DNA from: Todiramphus chloris collaris | Taxonomy: Eukaryota; Chordata; Aves; Coraciiformes; Alcedinidae | Assembly: GCA_025345505.1 (NCBI GenBank) | Contig: JANVCC010000011.1 | Coordinates: forward strand, 4,664,602-4,728,601 | Direction of reading: 5' to 3' | Length of the DNA stretch: 64,000 bases | Part shown: piece by piece, positions 49,536 through 63,500 of the stretch | Numbering within the stretch: the stretch's first letter is position 1 | Layout: each line of letters begins with the position of its first letter | Position numbers and translations under genes: made by a program | The notes under the pieces: generated by a model | Databases searched by the model: none | The model's input: the letters and a program-made list of their open reading frames with translations, nothing else | What the model was told of the DNA's origin: nothing

Positions 49536-52500
49536 ACAGGCATTTTTGGCTACTAGTAGTGATATCTTATTGTATATAGGAGACACAATCATGGAACTGT
49601 GATATTTGTGTATTTACTTACACATGGCCTTTGTAGCAGACATCTTCAGCCGAGTAGATGATATATGCAAGAGAGAGTTTGTGTTATGTCTGTCCTTCAT
49701 GAGTAGTTTACAAACTTGAGTAATTTGTTTTGACTACTACTGAGAAGATATATTTACTACAAAATATTCTGGAAATTGCTTTTGGATCAAGCGGTCTTAT
49801 TTGTCCATAAAATTCCACGTAAATACAACACGATTCTTATGTACGTATGCTTCCATAATTCCCTTTTCTCTTTCTTTTTTTTTTTTTTTCCTGTTCTTTT
49901 TTTTCTCACTTTACACCTGTAAAATAGGCGTATTATTATAGTATGCAAAGTTACACAAACTTTATGAGCTGCCCAGGTATAGTATGTATTGGTATTCAAT
50001 ACATATATAGCAGTTAAACTCATTTAGATTCTTTATATAGGCTTCAGTTGACTTGAGCAGGGATTACATCTGTGAAAATATCTTCTCTCCTATGAATGGA
50101 CTTTGAGTTTGTTCCCCCTACAAAAGCCCTAAAATTGTATACTCTACTAATCCACAATTTGCTAACCAAGTGATGTACACTATCTACCACTCATTTGTAT
50201 GGAATGCTTACCGTTTTCAGGCTACTGTCTTTACACATTGAGAGACTTTTTCCTGGAACAGAGAACAAGTACTAGCAATCTTTAAAGTCTTGACAATGAA
50301 ACCTCACTGGTAGGGAAAGAAATAGAAGATACACAAGACCTGAGCTGGAGAGGGATCAGACCTCAGATTTTATATTGATTTTTTTTTTTTTTACAATAAA
50401 TCTCAGAAATTATGCAATGCTTATTTCAATGTGAAATCAGTTTTAATCAAGACATTATAGAACCTTCAAAAGAAACAACTATAATGGTTTGACTGGCAGA
50501 CCTCTAACATGGCAAAGCAGATGGGATTCAATGTAATATATTTTTGCTTAGGTGGAAGGTGAACTGGTTGCAATTGGTGTCCATTCGTTGCTTTAATTTA
50601 CATACTTATTTACTGCATTTTCATTTTCCTGGAGTTCCATAGGTCTAATTTCACACATGCTTCCATCAGCTTTGTGCTCTGCTCATAATTTGAAATTCCA
50701 GTAATCTGCTTTTCTAGTGCTTTCCTTGGGTACCAATAAAAACCCCATCTGTGTTAAAAAATTAATATTGATGTGCAGATTGAGTATAAATATGTACCTA
50801 CACCAGCTTCAAACAAGTCCTGGTGATTTCATTAAATCTTTTTAATAGCCACTGTCAGTGGGAACTCTGTGTTCTCAGAGAAAATGACTTGCTGTATTTC
50901 TTCCAAATCATTATTTGATTTTTAAAGCAAAACAGCCCCAAGCTAAAATAATAGACAATTAGTTTGCCCACAGTCAAATTAAGATTTGTCAGCTAAGATC
51001 CTTTGTGGGACATGCAATTGATGTAGCACATTTTACTTTAAAACAAGAAATTCCACTTTGTTAGTTTCATTGATTGTCCTATTACAAGAGGCTTGTACAT
51101 CAATTTGATCAGTTATTATCAGTTTTATCTCAGAGTGGGAAAAGAATTATACTGCCCCAAGGATTTTTTTTTTAATTTTTTATTTTTAATTTTTTTTTTA
51201 GATTATTAGTAATTCTAACTGAATTGTGATTACAGCAATCAAATATTACAAAAACAGTATCTGGGCCAGCATAAAATGTGATCTGGAGAACTCTCACTAT
51301 TTATTCAGGGTGTTTCCCATGATCTGTGTATTTGATTGGAACATAAATTCAGATTGCTTCCTCTCTATTTCAAACTGGGAAATGTATGTAATAGATTCCA
51401 ATCAAGAAGTGAATAACCAAAAAGTCAGGATACAGCTCATAAAGTTTTCTCAGTTTTCAGGATAAAACAAATGCACAAATGCATTATTTTCCTTGTAACT
51501 AATGGGGAAGATCTCTCTCAGCTAGGGCTGTATACTACAAGTACATCAGTTGCTCTGTGAGCAGCGGTTCTCTGAGAGCACACTTTTATCTTGCAATAAG
51601 ACTGCATGGCTTGCCCCTCAGAGAAAGCAAGAGGTTGCTTAGGGTCCTTGTCATGGAGTAAGTCGCCCTCTTTCTTCATGGTAACTTGCTTCTAGGCTAC
51701 ATACCAATTTACCAATTAAAACCAGTAAGCATAATTTTTCTTTACTTCTTTCTACTAATTTTATTTCAGGTAACTTCATTCACTTCAATAAAGCTGCTTT
51801 ATGAATATATATCTTTTTTTTTAATCATAGGCTTAATGCCATGCATATGTTTTGGTCTTGAAAAGTCTTGTGCTGAACAGGCTGCTAAAAGTAAGAATCA
51901 TTTCACTTTATTTATTTACAAGTTAGACATCCTGTTTACACAAGTCACCAAGGAACCTCGCATCACCGGTAGACATATGACTTCCCATAACAGGATAACG
52001 AAACTCCTTCTCCCTCAGTATCTCAGCTTTACCAGTGCTTACAGCAGATTGGTATAAATAGAGGGAACTTGTAGCAGCATTTACCCAAAATATTCTCTCC
52101 ACTTTACAAACCTTTAACTCTCAGTGGCTGATGTCTTTGTATTTATACCCTGCATAGGGTTTTCTTCCAGGAATATGTCCAGTATATTCTCGACCCAACA
52201 TCAACTTTTAGCATCCTAAATGTCACATGGGGTAGAGCTCCTGTGCATAACCACCTATTATGTGAAGAATCAAATCTCCATGCCATAGAGGTCAAAGACT
52301 AGTTAACGTGTCTCTTTTCCTGGCCTGTTATGTTTAGCTACTCAGTCAGTGGAAGCCACTCCATACCTCCATGCAACATCTGCAGTGTTCTCTGAATTTT
52401 CCCCTGTTCTCTCATATCTATTTTGAGATGGGAAGCAAAACTATAAACAAGATACAGATGAACAGTGGATTCATACAGTGAATCACTGAACCATCTGTCT

Positions 52501-53701
52501 GTCAAGACATTATCTCAGTTATTGTGTTTCTAAAGTATATGATACAATCAGGTTCTGATCTACCTTCTGACAACACATGCTATTGTAATATAAGTAATAA
52601 TAATAAAATGTAACAAATTTCTGATGACACACACCTTCAAAAAGGATGCTCTGATACTGAAATTAGATTTGTAAGCATCTATGAAAATACTAGATACATA
52701 TATTGTGAAAGGTGCATGAAATTTATTTAGCATATATTACAAGCCATATTTATAAACACTACTTTTATCAGTTTCAAGGGATTATTTTAAAGAGATATCT
52801 GCTACTGAAGGGATTATTTTTGTTTTCTATTCCTAAGTATGTAAGTGGAAGATGACTGTGTCAGGACTGCAAAGGACTTTTGCAGTCACCTCTCAAGTAC
52901 AGGACCTAGTTATTCCTGAGGGCCTTCTGTGTCAATGTAATACAAACCACAACTGTCAATAGATCATTGATAATGCATGGAATTCAAGGGGAATCATGAA
53001 GGCTTCACAGATTGAAGAGCACAATGAATTTGCATTGTGTATGTGCTTGACTGCACCTGACTTCTCTTAGATATGTGTCTGCAAGATTTGATTGTTCATT
53101 GGGGTGATAATAAGAAGCATAGAACTGACACACAAACCCCAGCAGTTCATTCACAAGTGTTCAATAGTCCTCTGAAGTTAAAGCAAAATGCTTAATCTGT
53201 TCAGAAATACTAGCATTATTGAGCTGTGAAAGTCTGAAGCCTAAGTATACTGAGAAATATAGCAGCTATAATAAAACAGTAAAGGGTACCTAAGAAAAGA
53301 GAAAGATGGAAGAATTGAAACCTTGATATGTTGCTGGACAAGAATGTTTGCCTCATTTTTGAGGGCTGCTCCAGAAGTTTTAAACTGTATTTGCTGCATG
53401 TTAGCCAGTAAAAATACATCACTTTTGAAACAGTGAAGACTACATTACTGAAATAGCAAAAAATTCATTTAGATGCAATTTACAATCATGGAAAATTTGA
53501 AGTGTCACTCTGACAAACAGTCATAACTATGGGGACTATTCAGGAATGTAGTACAGACACGTGAATACACATATATTGCTCCACAGCAGACAGGTTTTCT
53601 TAGGTTGGTTGCTGAAGTAACTTACCAGTGTTTTATTGTCTAGTGATGCTGGAAAAAAGTTGTCCCTTAAGTAGCCATGGGAGCAACTTCATTGCCTTTT
53701 T

Positions 53702-53722
53702 GGGGGGGGGGGGGGGGGGGGG
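53702..53722. repeat. G21 homopolymer
   Basis: An uninterrupted run of 21 G on the plus strand, directly after TTGCCTTTTT and before AATCATATTT. The surroundings are AT-rich, so this is a striking local departure. Runs of this length can fold into G-quadruplexes and are prone to sequencing and replication slippage, so the exact length should be treated as approximate. Confidence 0.9.
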
Positions 53723-55950
53723 AATCATATTTTATAACCAATAACATACTAAGTGTTCCCCATTGTATCACTTCATTATACACCAGAGATCATTCTGCTC
53801 CAAGTTACCACATCTATTTCCCATTTTGGCTGTCCTTACTCAGCAAGCTGAATTCATCTGCAAGATCATGCTATTTCTACACTGAGCTTTTCAAGGAACT
53901 TGGTGGAACATATCATCATGCTTTCCTACATGATAAAGTGAGATGTTTGAGAAAGAAGGGAGACCTAAAATGTTCCTCTGAATGGGAATACACACTGCAA
54001 TATTCCCATTCAAACAACAACATCCATTTACAATAATTTTTTTCATGGATTTTGAGGTCCTTATGTGAAACACACATTTTTAAAGATACTTTTGGTCAAC
54101 TGAATTATGCTAATTCTACAGTCACAGAAGAAGATGCCCAGCTTTTATGAGGTTCATGAGTTCTTGTGAAGCAAGATGCTTAATAAGCAATTTTTTGGTG
54201 AGCAAAAGAAAATGACATATTTTTTCCCAATGTGTCTCCTCTCCAAAACAATAATTTGAAATCTTCTAGGATTCCACCAAGAATCTGAATTCAAATGTGC
54301 AGAATTATTTTGTCTATTTAATGGATTTAAGTTAGTTTCAGAAGTTGGTAATAATTATTTTCCAGATAAAGTGGGAAGCTAGTGTTGATATTTCAGTGTT
54401 AATAATCAATGACTAAAAATAATCTCAAAAATTAGGAATAAGCGATTTGCAAGAAAGTGTAGAACAACTAGCTAGAGTTGTCATTTTTAAGAGTGAGATG
54501 AATAAAGAACTGCACAAAGACTACTTTGCCAATACACATAGACTAGAAAATGCAATGTGTGTTTAGATCTTCATATTTATTTCAGAATTGCCTAATAACT
54601 TCAAGAACTCATTAAACAAATATCTTCCTACTAACCCAAAATATAATTTTTCCTATGAAATCTCTGAATTTGGAAAAAAAAGTCCAACACTATAAGCATT
54701 ACAAGCTATCTTCAAAATGCAAGAAACTATTAAAAAAGATTTCTAAGTTGGAAAAAAATACTGTCTAGGTGTATAAAATAACTAAGTTTAATGAAAACCA
54801 AAAATAAAAACTTGTAATCTTTCTGTCTCTACTCATACAGTTTGTCAATCAGGAAAATAACTTACAGTCCATTTACAAGTACTGGAGACTCCTTCCCAGA
54901 CAGATACCATACTAGATGCCTAATTTAGCATAAAATGACTTTCAGCAACTCAAAGAGTTCTGGTGGGTCCAAAATGTTACTGAACTGAAATCTGGGACAG
55001 TTCACTGCAGTAATGAATGTAATATTAAAGGAAACATGACCATGCTTTCATGATTTAGCAATTCATACTTTTGACTAGTTTATCGCATTTTAAGCCAAAT
55101 TTTTTAATAGCACCAAAAAAGTAAGAAATTAAAAAGTTTACTGAAGGTTGCTGACTGTTTCATAGAGACCAAACATGGTGTTTTATATGGACATAGATGT
55201 CTTACATGAAGTTCCTTCCACTAAGAGCAAATTGAAATTGAGTGAATTTTATTTAGAAGCAATTGTCTTCTTACTGTAGCTGCCATAACAGCCACAAATT
55301 CAGTGCTGTGCCCCATTTCAGGTATGAGACTTAGTATGATTTAGTGAACTCAGTCAATCAGTAAATAAACATTATTTTGAATAAAAGAGGTAGAAATTTA
55401 TTACAGATTTTTAGTTCAGCAACATAGATTGTGAAATCTAGTTTTCACATTTTTGCTCACAACCCATTCAGGGGGACTCCTAAGAAGTGATCTGTAAAGT
55501 CAAAGAAATAACTTGCTTACCTAGGCTTCCAGCATGACATATATGCACAAGGAAAGCACTCAACAGTCCATGAACAATGAAAGTTGATGGAGATCACACA
55601 TCTCCTCTAATCCTAAAGACGGAATGAACAGGAAGGCTGTCCAGGCAAGGTAAAATTGTAATTTTAAGACACCGTATTAAACAGTGCATGGGGTTTGCAT
55701 AGCAAAGTTTTGGTAGCAGGGAGACTGCAGGGATTGCTTCTGTGAGATGCTGCTAGAAGCTGTTACCTCAATCCATAAGCTTTTAGTTATATTTTCTCTA
55801 CCCCGTCCTACTGAGAAGGTGAGTGATAGAACAACTTTGATGGGTACCTGGTGTCAAGCCAAGATCAACCCACCGCAAACAGCAAGAAGGTAACTATAAC
55901 TGGTAGCTTTTGTATCTTACCAAGTCTACTAAAACACACCTACCATCTCC

Positions 55951-55975
55951 ATATATATATATATATATAATATAT
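55951..55975. repeat. (AT)n microsatellite
   Basis: About ten AT units followed by an imperfect ATATATG. Simple-sequence DNA. Confidence 0.85.
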
Positions 55976-58900
55976 GAATTAATTATATCTGTGGTTTTAA
56001 ATATTTTATTTTAGGATATGATTCTTCAAGTAAATGTAAAGATTCAAATTCACAGATAATTTTCTTAGAGAAGTCCTGTTCTGAAGGACGTTGTACAAAC
56101 TTCTAATAAGAGACAGGGAGGTTACATTTTAAATGAACAAGAAAGACTGTATTAGTGTAAAGAAGACACAGTGACTTCCCTCATCTTTCAGTGTAGCAGG
56201 AGGGACTCGGGACTCTAAGAATAAGACCCAGGTCATCTGGAAGGATCTGCCGGTATTCAATAGCTTTTAATACATTTACCTCAGAATTCAATATTTTTGT
56301 TCCCCATTTTACTTCTGCTATAGCATTCATTGTTTAATACAGTAGAGAGGATTAAGAGCTTTTCTAGTGTTACTAGGGTGGCTTTTTTTCCGGATTGGTT
56401 TGGTTTATTTAAATGATGCTTACAATACAAGAAAGAAACCATACAGCCTGAAAACAAGAGTCTTAGATAATATTTGTACAGGAAATGTAAGGTGACAGAC
56501 CAAAACAATAAGTTTTGCTATCTAATATCCTTCTATTTATCTAGTTTTTAATAGAACATACAAAGGCATTATTATAACCCAAATGAAAACCTCTTGGAGT
56601 CACCATGAGCGCTCAGTAATAGGTAAAGTATTATTGCTTTATTGAAGATCTCAGAGTCAAAATTTAATATGAAAACTAAATGTGAAAAATGGTCTTTTTT
56701 TCTCTCTCTAAGCAACAGAGTAGAGGAAAAGCATGCTGGTTGGATATCTCAGCACTTATTGCTCTCCATTCAGACAAGTCTTCTGTCACCATAGGACCTA
56801 TGACCAAATTTGAAAACCAAAGCAGCATTAAAGCAAGTATTTTCCATAGTTGGAGAAGGTAATAGATAAGTCTGTCTGCAGGCAATAGTAAAGTATATTT
56901 AGAAACTATCTTATAAATACAAAATTATTTAATTGGCATAAGGGCCTACTTTATGTATCTGCTTAAAACTTCTTCATTAGACCTTTGCTTTTACTAGAAA
57001 TTGCAAAAGATATGACACACAATCTTCATCTGAGTATCAAGATCTCTTCAATTTCTTATTTTCTTATATATTTTTCATTAAATTTAGTCGGAAATTTTGG
57101 GGTTTTTTTTTCTTAATTTGAAAAAGCAACTAATTCTGAGTTTCATAATTGGATTATTTTAGCTATGTCATCTGAGAGGTTTTATTTTCCAGAGAGCAAG
57201 TGTTTAATTTACCCATAGCACAATTTAATTTCTTATAAATCCTTGAGGATCTAGTGCTTTTATGAATCTTACCTAAAGAAGATACATCAATCAGCATGAC
57301 ATCACTAACTAGACCATGGTATTTTAAAAAAATTATTAGTGGTCAGGGAAATCAAATGCTTTCTGACTACCTTTTTGAGGGCATCCCATCATCTAGTAGG
57401 AGATCATAAGGTTTATTAAATAGCTTCTCCAAACTTTTGACGTGAAGAATGTCCTTCATTAAGAAAGTGTTAGAGTATCCTTTATCAGAGGAAGCATGGT
57501 CTTGCAGATTATATGATAAAAATTTCATGTGATCTGACTATCTTGAATAATCGAAATTTTCCTTTGTTTAAAGACATGACTTTTTTATAACTAAGAAATA
57601 TTCTATTCATAGGCTAACATTAGGGGTTTGATTCTGTGGTATCACAATGGAGTCATGTTAGCATAAAAAAATCATACAGAAATGGTGTTTCTACTGCCAG
57701 GAAGTATAGCGTATGGTAAAGAAAATGTTCTCATTAAGGAACTTTGCATGAAATTTAAGTAAAGCTGAGTTTTGTCCAGCAATGTTTCATACTGAGGAAA
57801 CAACTACATCTTCTAATAAGGTTTATACAAAAGTGGCTTTTCAAACTCTGGAAAAAAATCTGTTTCTGAATTATTACCTAGTAAATTTGATGTTTTTCCA
57901 ATGTTTTCTTAACCTAAAATGTATAATAATTTGGAGGGTTCTTAGTCAGCATGTCAAAATGCTTTATAGTCTTTCACTCAAAATTATTTGCTCTGCACTG
58001 TACAGAAAGGTCCCAGTCAGACAGCAGGGAATTAAACATTTTCCAAATTCAAGACAAGCACTTGTGTTATCGAACTAGCAACCTGACCCTTAAAATCAGG
58101 TTTCTTAATGGACATTTGTCTCAGTAACTTTAGCAACTGGTAATGCCATTCTCTACTTTTGAGAAAGTCATTCTGGGATCCTCCAGAAGGGGAGGGGAGT
58201 TGAAATGCTGTTTTAAAAGTCATGGTTCATTTGAACTATTTTACACATTTCTATTTGGGTAAGTGAAAATACATTCTGCAAATGCTCATTTTTTCTTCAT
58301 TGACTGTGAATTCATTCTACTAATTTCTGTTCTTACAAGCTGAATAAACAGATAACAACAGATGCCTACATTTTCCCATAGGACTTACAGGAGGATCATC
58401 AATATTTTTTGATTCTTATACAGTGTTTGTTTGGTAGTAGGTTTAAAATACCATTTGCATAAATTTATATCTAACATTCTCACTTGCAGACTTGTAATTT
58501 GCAGAAATGTGTTAGAAAAGTCTCAACAGACAATTCCAGGCAAAGAGTTGATGGACATCCCTGTTCAAATTCAAAAAACAGTATTTATTTCTACATCAGG
58601 CACTCATAGTACAATTTTACATTTCTAGTAATGTTACAGGAAGCAGGAAAGGAACATCAGGAAGCTAAATCCAAATTCCTTGCTATCTTAATGTAGTTAC
58701 CTAATTAACCTGGATATTTAAGTAATTTTCCATGTAAATATAAATATTAATTAAGTAGGGGTATCAAAAGTAATGCAGGAAGCAGCGGTAGATCTAAGTC
58801 TTAATTTATTGATTCTTTCAAAAATACAGAATCTTTTTTCAAAATAGTATAAAATTATAAGCTCAGTATTAGGTGGGCCTTAGGTTTTCTCACAGATACC

Positions 58901-59934
58901 AGGTAGTCATAAAAATAGATGATTCTTTCCTGAATTAAATGGTCCTTTCATTTCACACAGAATATACCCCATCTTTTAGATGAACTAGTTGTCACTGACT
59001 TGGATTTTTCCATGCTGAAGCTTTTGTTCTAATTATACTTCTCTCTAGAAAACAAAACTTCCTATTCCTCTACCAGTTAGTTGGAACTGGCTTTGAAACC
59101 CTTGCACAAAAAAGCCAGGCTATTGAAAAAAAAGCATCTTAAATGCAAAAACTCTGCAAAGAATGGTCTCTGGTAATAGAAATAAGCACTGCAAGTGATT
59201 AAAAGCTGAAAGCATCTGGGAAAAAGCAAATTAACCTAGCTTCTGGAGTGAACAGACGTGATCTTTAGAGTTTAGCAATATGATTTCCCCCTTCTCATTA
59301 CCTTATGAAATACAGCAGCAGGACGCTATAACCTGCTTTATTTTTCACATCTTTTATTCCTAGGTACAGTTGCTTCCTTTTGGGTTTATACTGGAGATAT
59401 CTGAGGCCTGATCCAGAAACTAAAAGACTGTTCTGATAAAATCCAAGAGAAAATAATTATTTTTGTTCAGTCATTACGATTGATTAAAAATACAATATAA
59501 TGGGAATTGTATTAACTTAGTGGAAATATTTTCATTGGCTACTCAGCTATAATATTGTCATCAAACAATTTCATCAACAGAAGGATTCTAGCCAGCTCAT
59601 TTTCTCAAAGTTGTATAGCAAATTCTTATCTGAAACCAATGAGAAAAAGGGATGGAACTTCTTAGCCTGGAGGTGGAGATTGTTTATATTATTGCCTTTA
59701 TTATTGCTGTCAGTTAAGCTTGAATAATTCACTATGTAGTGTAAGCTCAGACCAAAAGGCCACGTAAACCCCCAGATCTTACTAATCTATATTTGCAAAG
59801 AGAGAAAAGTAAACATTCAGGAAGTTAAAAGTTCTAAAACTAACCTTGGTCAAGGTTTTCTGTCTAGTAAAGTATACTTTGAAATAAGTTTATATATTAT
59901 TTTTCTAATAATATGGGAAATATATAAAAGGACA

Positions 59935-60545
59935 TGGAAGTCCTGGAGGACAGGAGGATAATCATGAGCCAGTCCTGTGCCCTGGAAGTGATGATGGACA
60001 ACAGCATCCTGCGCTGTAGCAGCAGGAACAGAGCCAGGAGATTTGAGTGAAGTCACCATCCCCCTTTGCTCAGCACTTCTTAGACCACAGTGAGATACTG
60101 CATCCAGCTTTGAGACTACAGTACTAAAAGGGTGATTAAAAACAAGGTGGGACTGGAGCACTTGCAACTGTAAGGATAAGGATTTGGTCATACTGAGACA
60201 GGAGGCACCTGACAGTGGCCCACCAGTACCTGTGTAAGGGATATCAAGGAGAGAGATCCGGGCTATTCACCATGGTGTGTAGAGGGAGGATGTGAAAGAA
60301 GGAGCATAAATTGAATGGAGAGAGGTTCAGGCTGGATAGCAGAAAAAGCTCTTCACTCTGAGGAAAGTTAGGTTGCCCAGAGAAGTTTTGTGACCTCCAT
60401 CATAGGAGATTTTCAAGACCAGTCTGCATAAAACCCTGAGATATGTGATCTGGCTTTCCCTCTGACCCTGCTTGGAAAAAGAGATTGGACTACAGACCTC
60501 CTAAGATCTATTCCCATTTGAATTTTCCTTCGATCTTATGACTCT

Positions 60546-60546
<1 letters not shown>
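59935..60546 (+). mobile_element. Old CR1 LINE 3' part
   Basis: Plus-strand CR1 similarity runs from AGTCCTGGAGGACAGGAGG and ATCATGAGCCAGTCCTGTG, through GGTTGCCCAGAGAAGTTTTG and GAGATTTTCAAGACCAG, to a decayed 3' terminus (ATCTATTCCCATTTGAATTT, then TCTTATG ACTCTAG in place of the octamers). It is more diverged than the other CR1 copies, and no ORF2 frame survives. The element is followed almost at once by an A22 tract. Confidence 0.85.
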
Positions 60547-60555
<9 letters not shown>

Positions 60556-60587
<32 letters not shown>

Positions 60588-60590
60588 AAG
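60556..60590. repeat. A22 homopolymer plus A/G-rich tail
   Basis: A22 at 60556-60577, then GAAG and a second A run to 60589. It lies ten bases after the end of the CR1 copy. CR1 elements do not end in poly(A), so the tract is probably a secondary simple repeat rather than the tail of that element. Confidence 0.85.
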
Positions 60591-63500
60591 ATTTGTAGTT
60601 ATGTTCTGAATTTGGAAATAGGTTGTAGTTTACATTCACTCTGAGTAACAATATTGTATCAAAGAAGTGCTTTAGTGACATCTGATTGTTAGCAGAAACA
60701 GCCTTCAAAACGTTGAAGTGTAGATAGCCATCAAAACCAAGAATATTTAAATGTTGAGTTCTAGAATAAACTTTATAATTAGCATAATCTTTATACCAGT
60801 GCTTTATCAGTCTGCACGTGTGGTAGCTTATGATTTGTGATTTTCTCTGTAACCTGTGTTGACTACAATGTGGAATATTTGTCTTCTAGGGTAGGATCAG
60901 CTTGCCAAATATAAATGTCTATCAACAACATAAGCATCCTGGGCTGCTTCTATAGTCATTGATGAAAAACTGACACCTTCAGCTTACAAGTCTTTATATC
61001 TCATGTCTCCACACTTTCATACTCTAAAACTGCTAATTATCTCTACTGATTATAAAAGGAGTCCTGAAATGCTTTTCCTAACACCACACAATGGGTCTCA
61101 CTCCCATAAGCAGTGACTCCTCCAAGTCTGTAGAGTGCTCTCCCATTGACTTACAGTGCTGGGTGTCACCCCAGCCCATGGGGCTGAGGGTCCTCTGGGG
61201 TAGCATGGATAGTGTCTCTGAAGTTGTCCCCTACCTGCCTTTGTGCCTCTGTTCTCCTTCATGCATGTGGAGACGGGCCTTTTATCTTGTGACCTAACAA
61301 TACATATTTGCAAGGATGAGAGCAAGAAGCACACAATATATCATCCAATTTTTTACAGACTTTTCCAAAACAATATTAAAATCTAAGGGCCGAATCACAA
61401 GTTAATACAAATCAGAGCAACTCTCATCTAGACTTTAACGATTTCAGTGTATCATCACTTTAAGTGTGTCTTTTCTTCAGCTTTACCACTCTATGAAACT
61501 TTCATTTTACAGTCCATTTTTCAGGCATTAGACATGGCTACATGGCAATCTTGTCAATATATATAAAACTATATGAAAGTTATTTCTTGTTAAAAACTTG
61601 TTATAAACTTTCTGGAATACTGTATGGCAGAACAATTACATGAATATAATGTTGAATAAGTTATGGTGGCATGTGGCATCCATAAACTCTTCACAAGTTT
61701 TTAATTATTTCCCCCCAACACTTCACAGTAAATAATACTCTTTTATTTCATATTCCCATGATAACATTACAAAAAAAAAAACAAACAAACAAAAAAAAAC
61801 AAACTAGGAGAGAAAAAGGCATGCTTTATTTTTATGAAAAGGAAATAAAATGCATCTGGGAAGCTTTAAACTTCACTATTTTTTGTCATTTTTGCTTTTC
61901 TGTTTTTTTTTTTTTTTTTTCCCATTTACAACCAGTTCAATACATTACTTCTGAAGATGACATTTCTTTTTTCCCTGCCAAACAAAACCAAAAAACTCCA
62001 AGCACTTAGATCATAAATTAGTTTTTCTCTTTATCTTGAACTCCATTTGAAACTTTGTTGTCTGTTGGTTCTGTCTCCCTCATTACCAATGATTTTGTGG
62101 TATCACTTTACAGCTGACTTTGTTCTGACACATAAGATCAGAAAAGCCTGAGCCTAAATGACAAAGTCATAAATTTTAACTGTCCTTCAGTTTAAATGCT
62201 TCCTGAAGACTATTCTCCATTTGATGACTTGTAGATGCCAGGTTTTTTTCCCCACTGTTATTACATTGCCCTCTAGAAATGCTGACAAAGATTAGCTGCA
62301 TGAGTTCACCCTGTGTCAGCCTTTCATACTCTTCCAAGTCGAAATATTCTTATTGTCATTAACAGAAAAGATTCAACATATGTAGATGCATATTCTACAC
62401 ACTATTATGCTTCCAGTAGCTAAATCATTTCTTTTGTCATGCTGTCAGCTTTTTGAAGGCCACTAGGAAGCATCAGTCTTTGCTTGTAAGACCCAGTTCA
62501 CCATGTGTGAGAGAGAATCTGTAGGAAACCCAGTTATTGGTTGTCAGTAGGCAGCTATTGACCTCTAGACACTTCATGGGGAAGGGAGAAGAGATCCCCA
62601 AAAGCAAAGAGTGTTCATGGTTTCTGAGGATCTATCAGTCACATTTTATAAAATGTGGGTGTTGATGAATATGATGGGGGAATTGCCCATTTTTTCCATT
62701 GGTAGAATACTTACATGCTACATGTGACACACAACTGTAAAAAAACACCCCAATAAGATGGGATTTCAGACTTTATAATCACACCAATGACATCTTCTTC
62801 TCAAATTTATCTAGGATCTTGGTTTAAAACACATGCTAAGATATGCATGCAGAGCAAGAGGATAGGCAAAAAAAGCCAGTCTGAGCCTCAGCTGACTAAA
62901 CCAAGCAAACTGTATGAACAAAGTGTGGGGTTACCATAGTGAACCTACACAGAAGATGGATCTATGGCAAAAGTGCTTCTGACTGAGTATTCTCGTGGCA
63001 GGAACCTACAGTGCTATGGATCAATTCTTGCTGTCATTACCCTTCTGCAAGGAAACTGGGATTAGTCAAGGGTTAAATCTCTATAGAGCTTCCTTAACTC
63101 ACTGACATACGTCACTTGTGGTGGGAAGTGCAGTCTACTGCATTCTTGCTTCTGCTGTGGGATTAACTTCTATCAGGACAATAATAACTTAAATACAGGG
63201 CAAAATAAATGCAACAGTCACAAATTATTCTTAAAGGTGATAAGATAGAGACAGGAGGAGAGCCCAAGACATGTACAGGAATGATGGGGGTAATGGGCAT
63301 ATTTGAGAGAGGGGTGTTTAGACAAATGATTCAGAGGAAAAAATAGGAGCAAGAATTGCAAAGGTTGGCAGTATGGAGAGCGAGCATTAAGGGACATGTG
63401 AAAGGATCAGAGATGGGTCACAAAGAGTCCTTAACTTGTTAAAAAAAATGAATAGAAGGGAGAGGCAAGGAGAGGTAAGTAAAGATAAATGATGGTTGAA

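Larger units (their letters stand above)
49536..59934. other. Long unique non-coding sequence (about 10 kb)
   Basis: No gene or recent interspersed repeat was recognised. Frames reach 123 codons (51686-52057, plus) without motifs. Simple sequence occurs at 49875-49889 (T15), 50379-50392 (T14), 51166-51201 (T/A-rich), 53702-53722 (G21) and 55951-55975 (AT). A short GGCCTGATCCAG near 59406 resembles an old sauropsid repeat arm but is too short to call. Confidence 0.5.

Noticed and set aside
51686-52057. 123-codon plus-strand frame with a hydrophobic N-terminal part
   Set aside because: The hydrophobicity simply follows the T-rich composition. No family resemblance or gene context.
53677-54036. 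119-codon frame running through the G21 tract
   Set aside because: The poly-glycine run is only the translation of the homopolymer. The rest has no recognisable features.
60556-60590. A22 tract as the poly(A) tail of the neighbouring CR1
   Set aside because: CR1 elements end in short octamer repeats, not poly(A), and decayed octamers are visible just before the tract.
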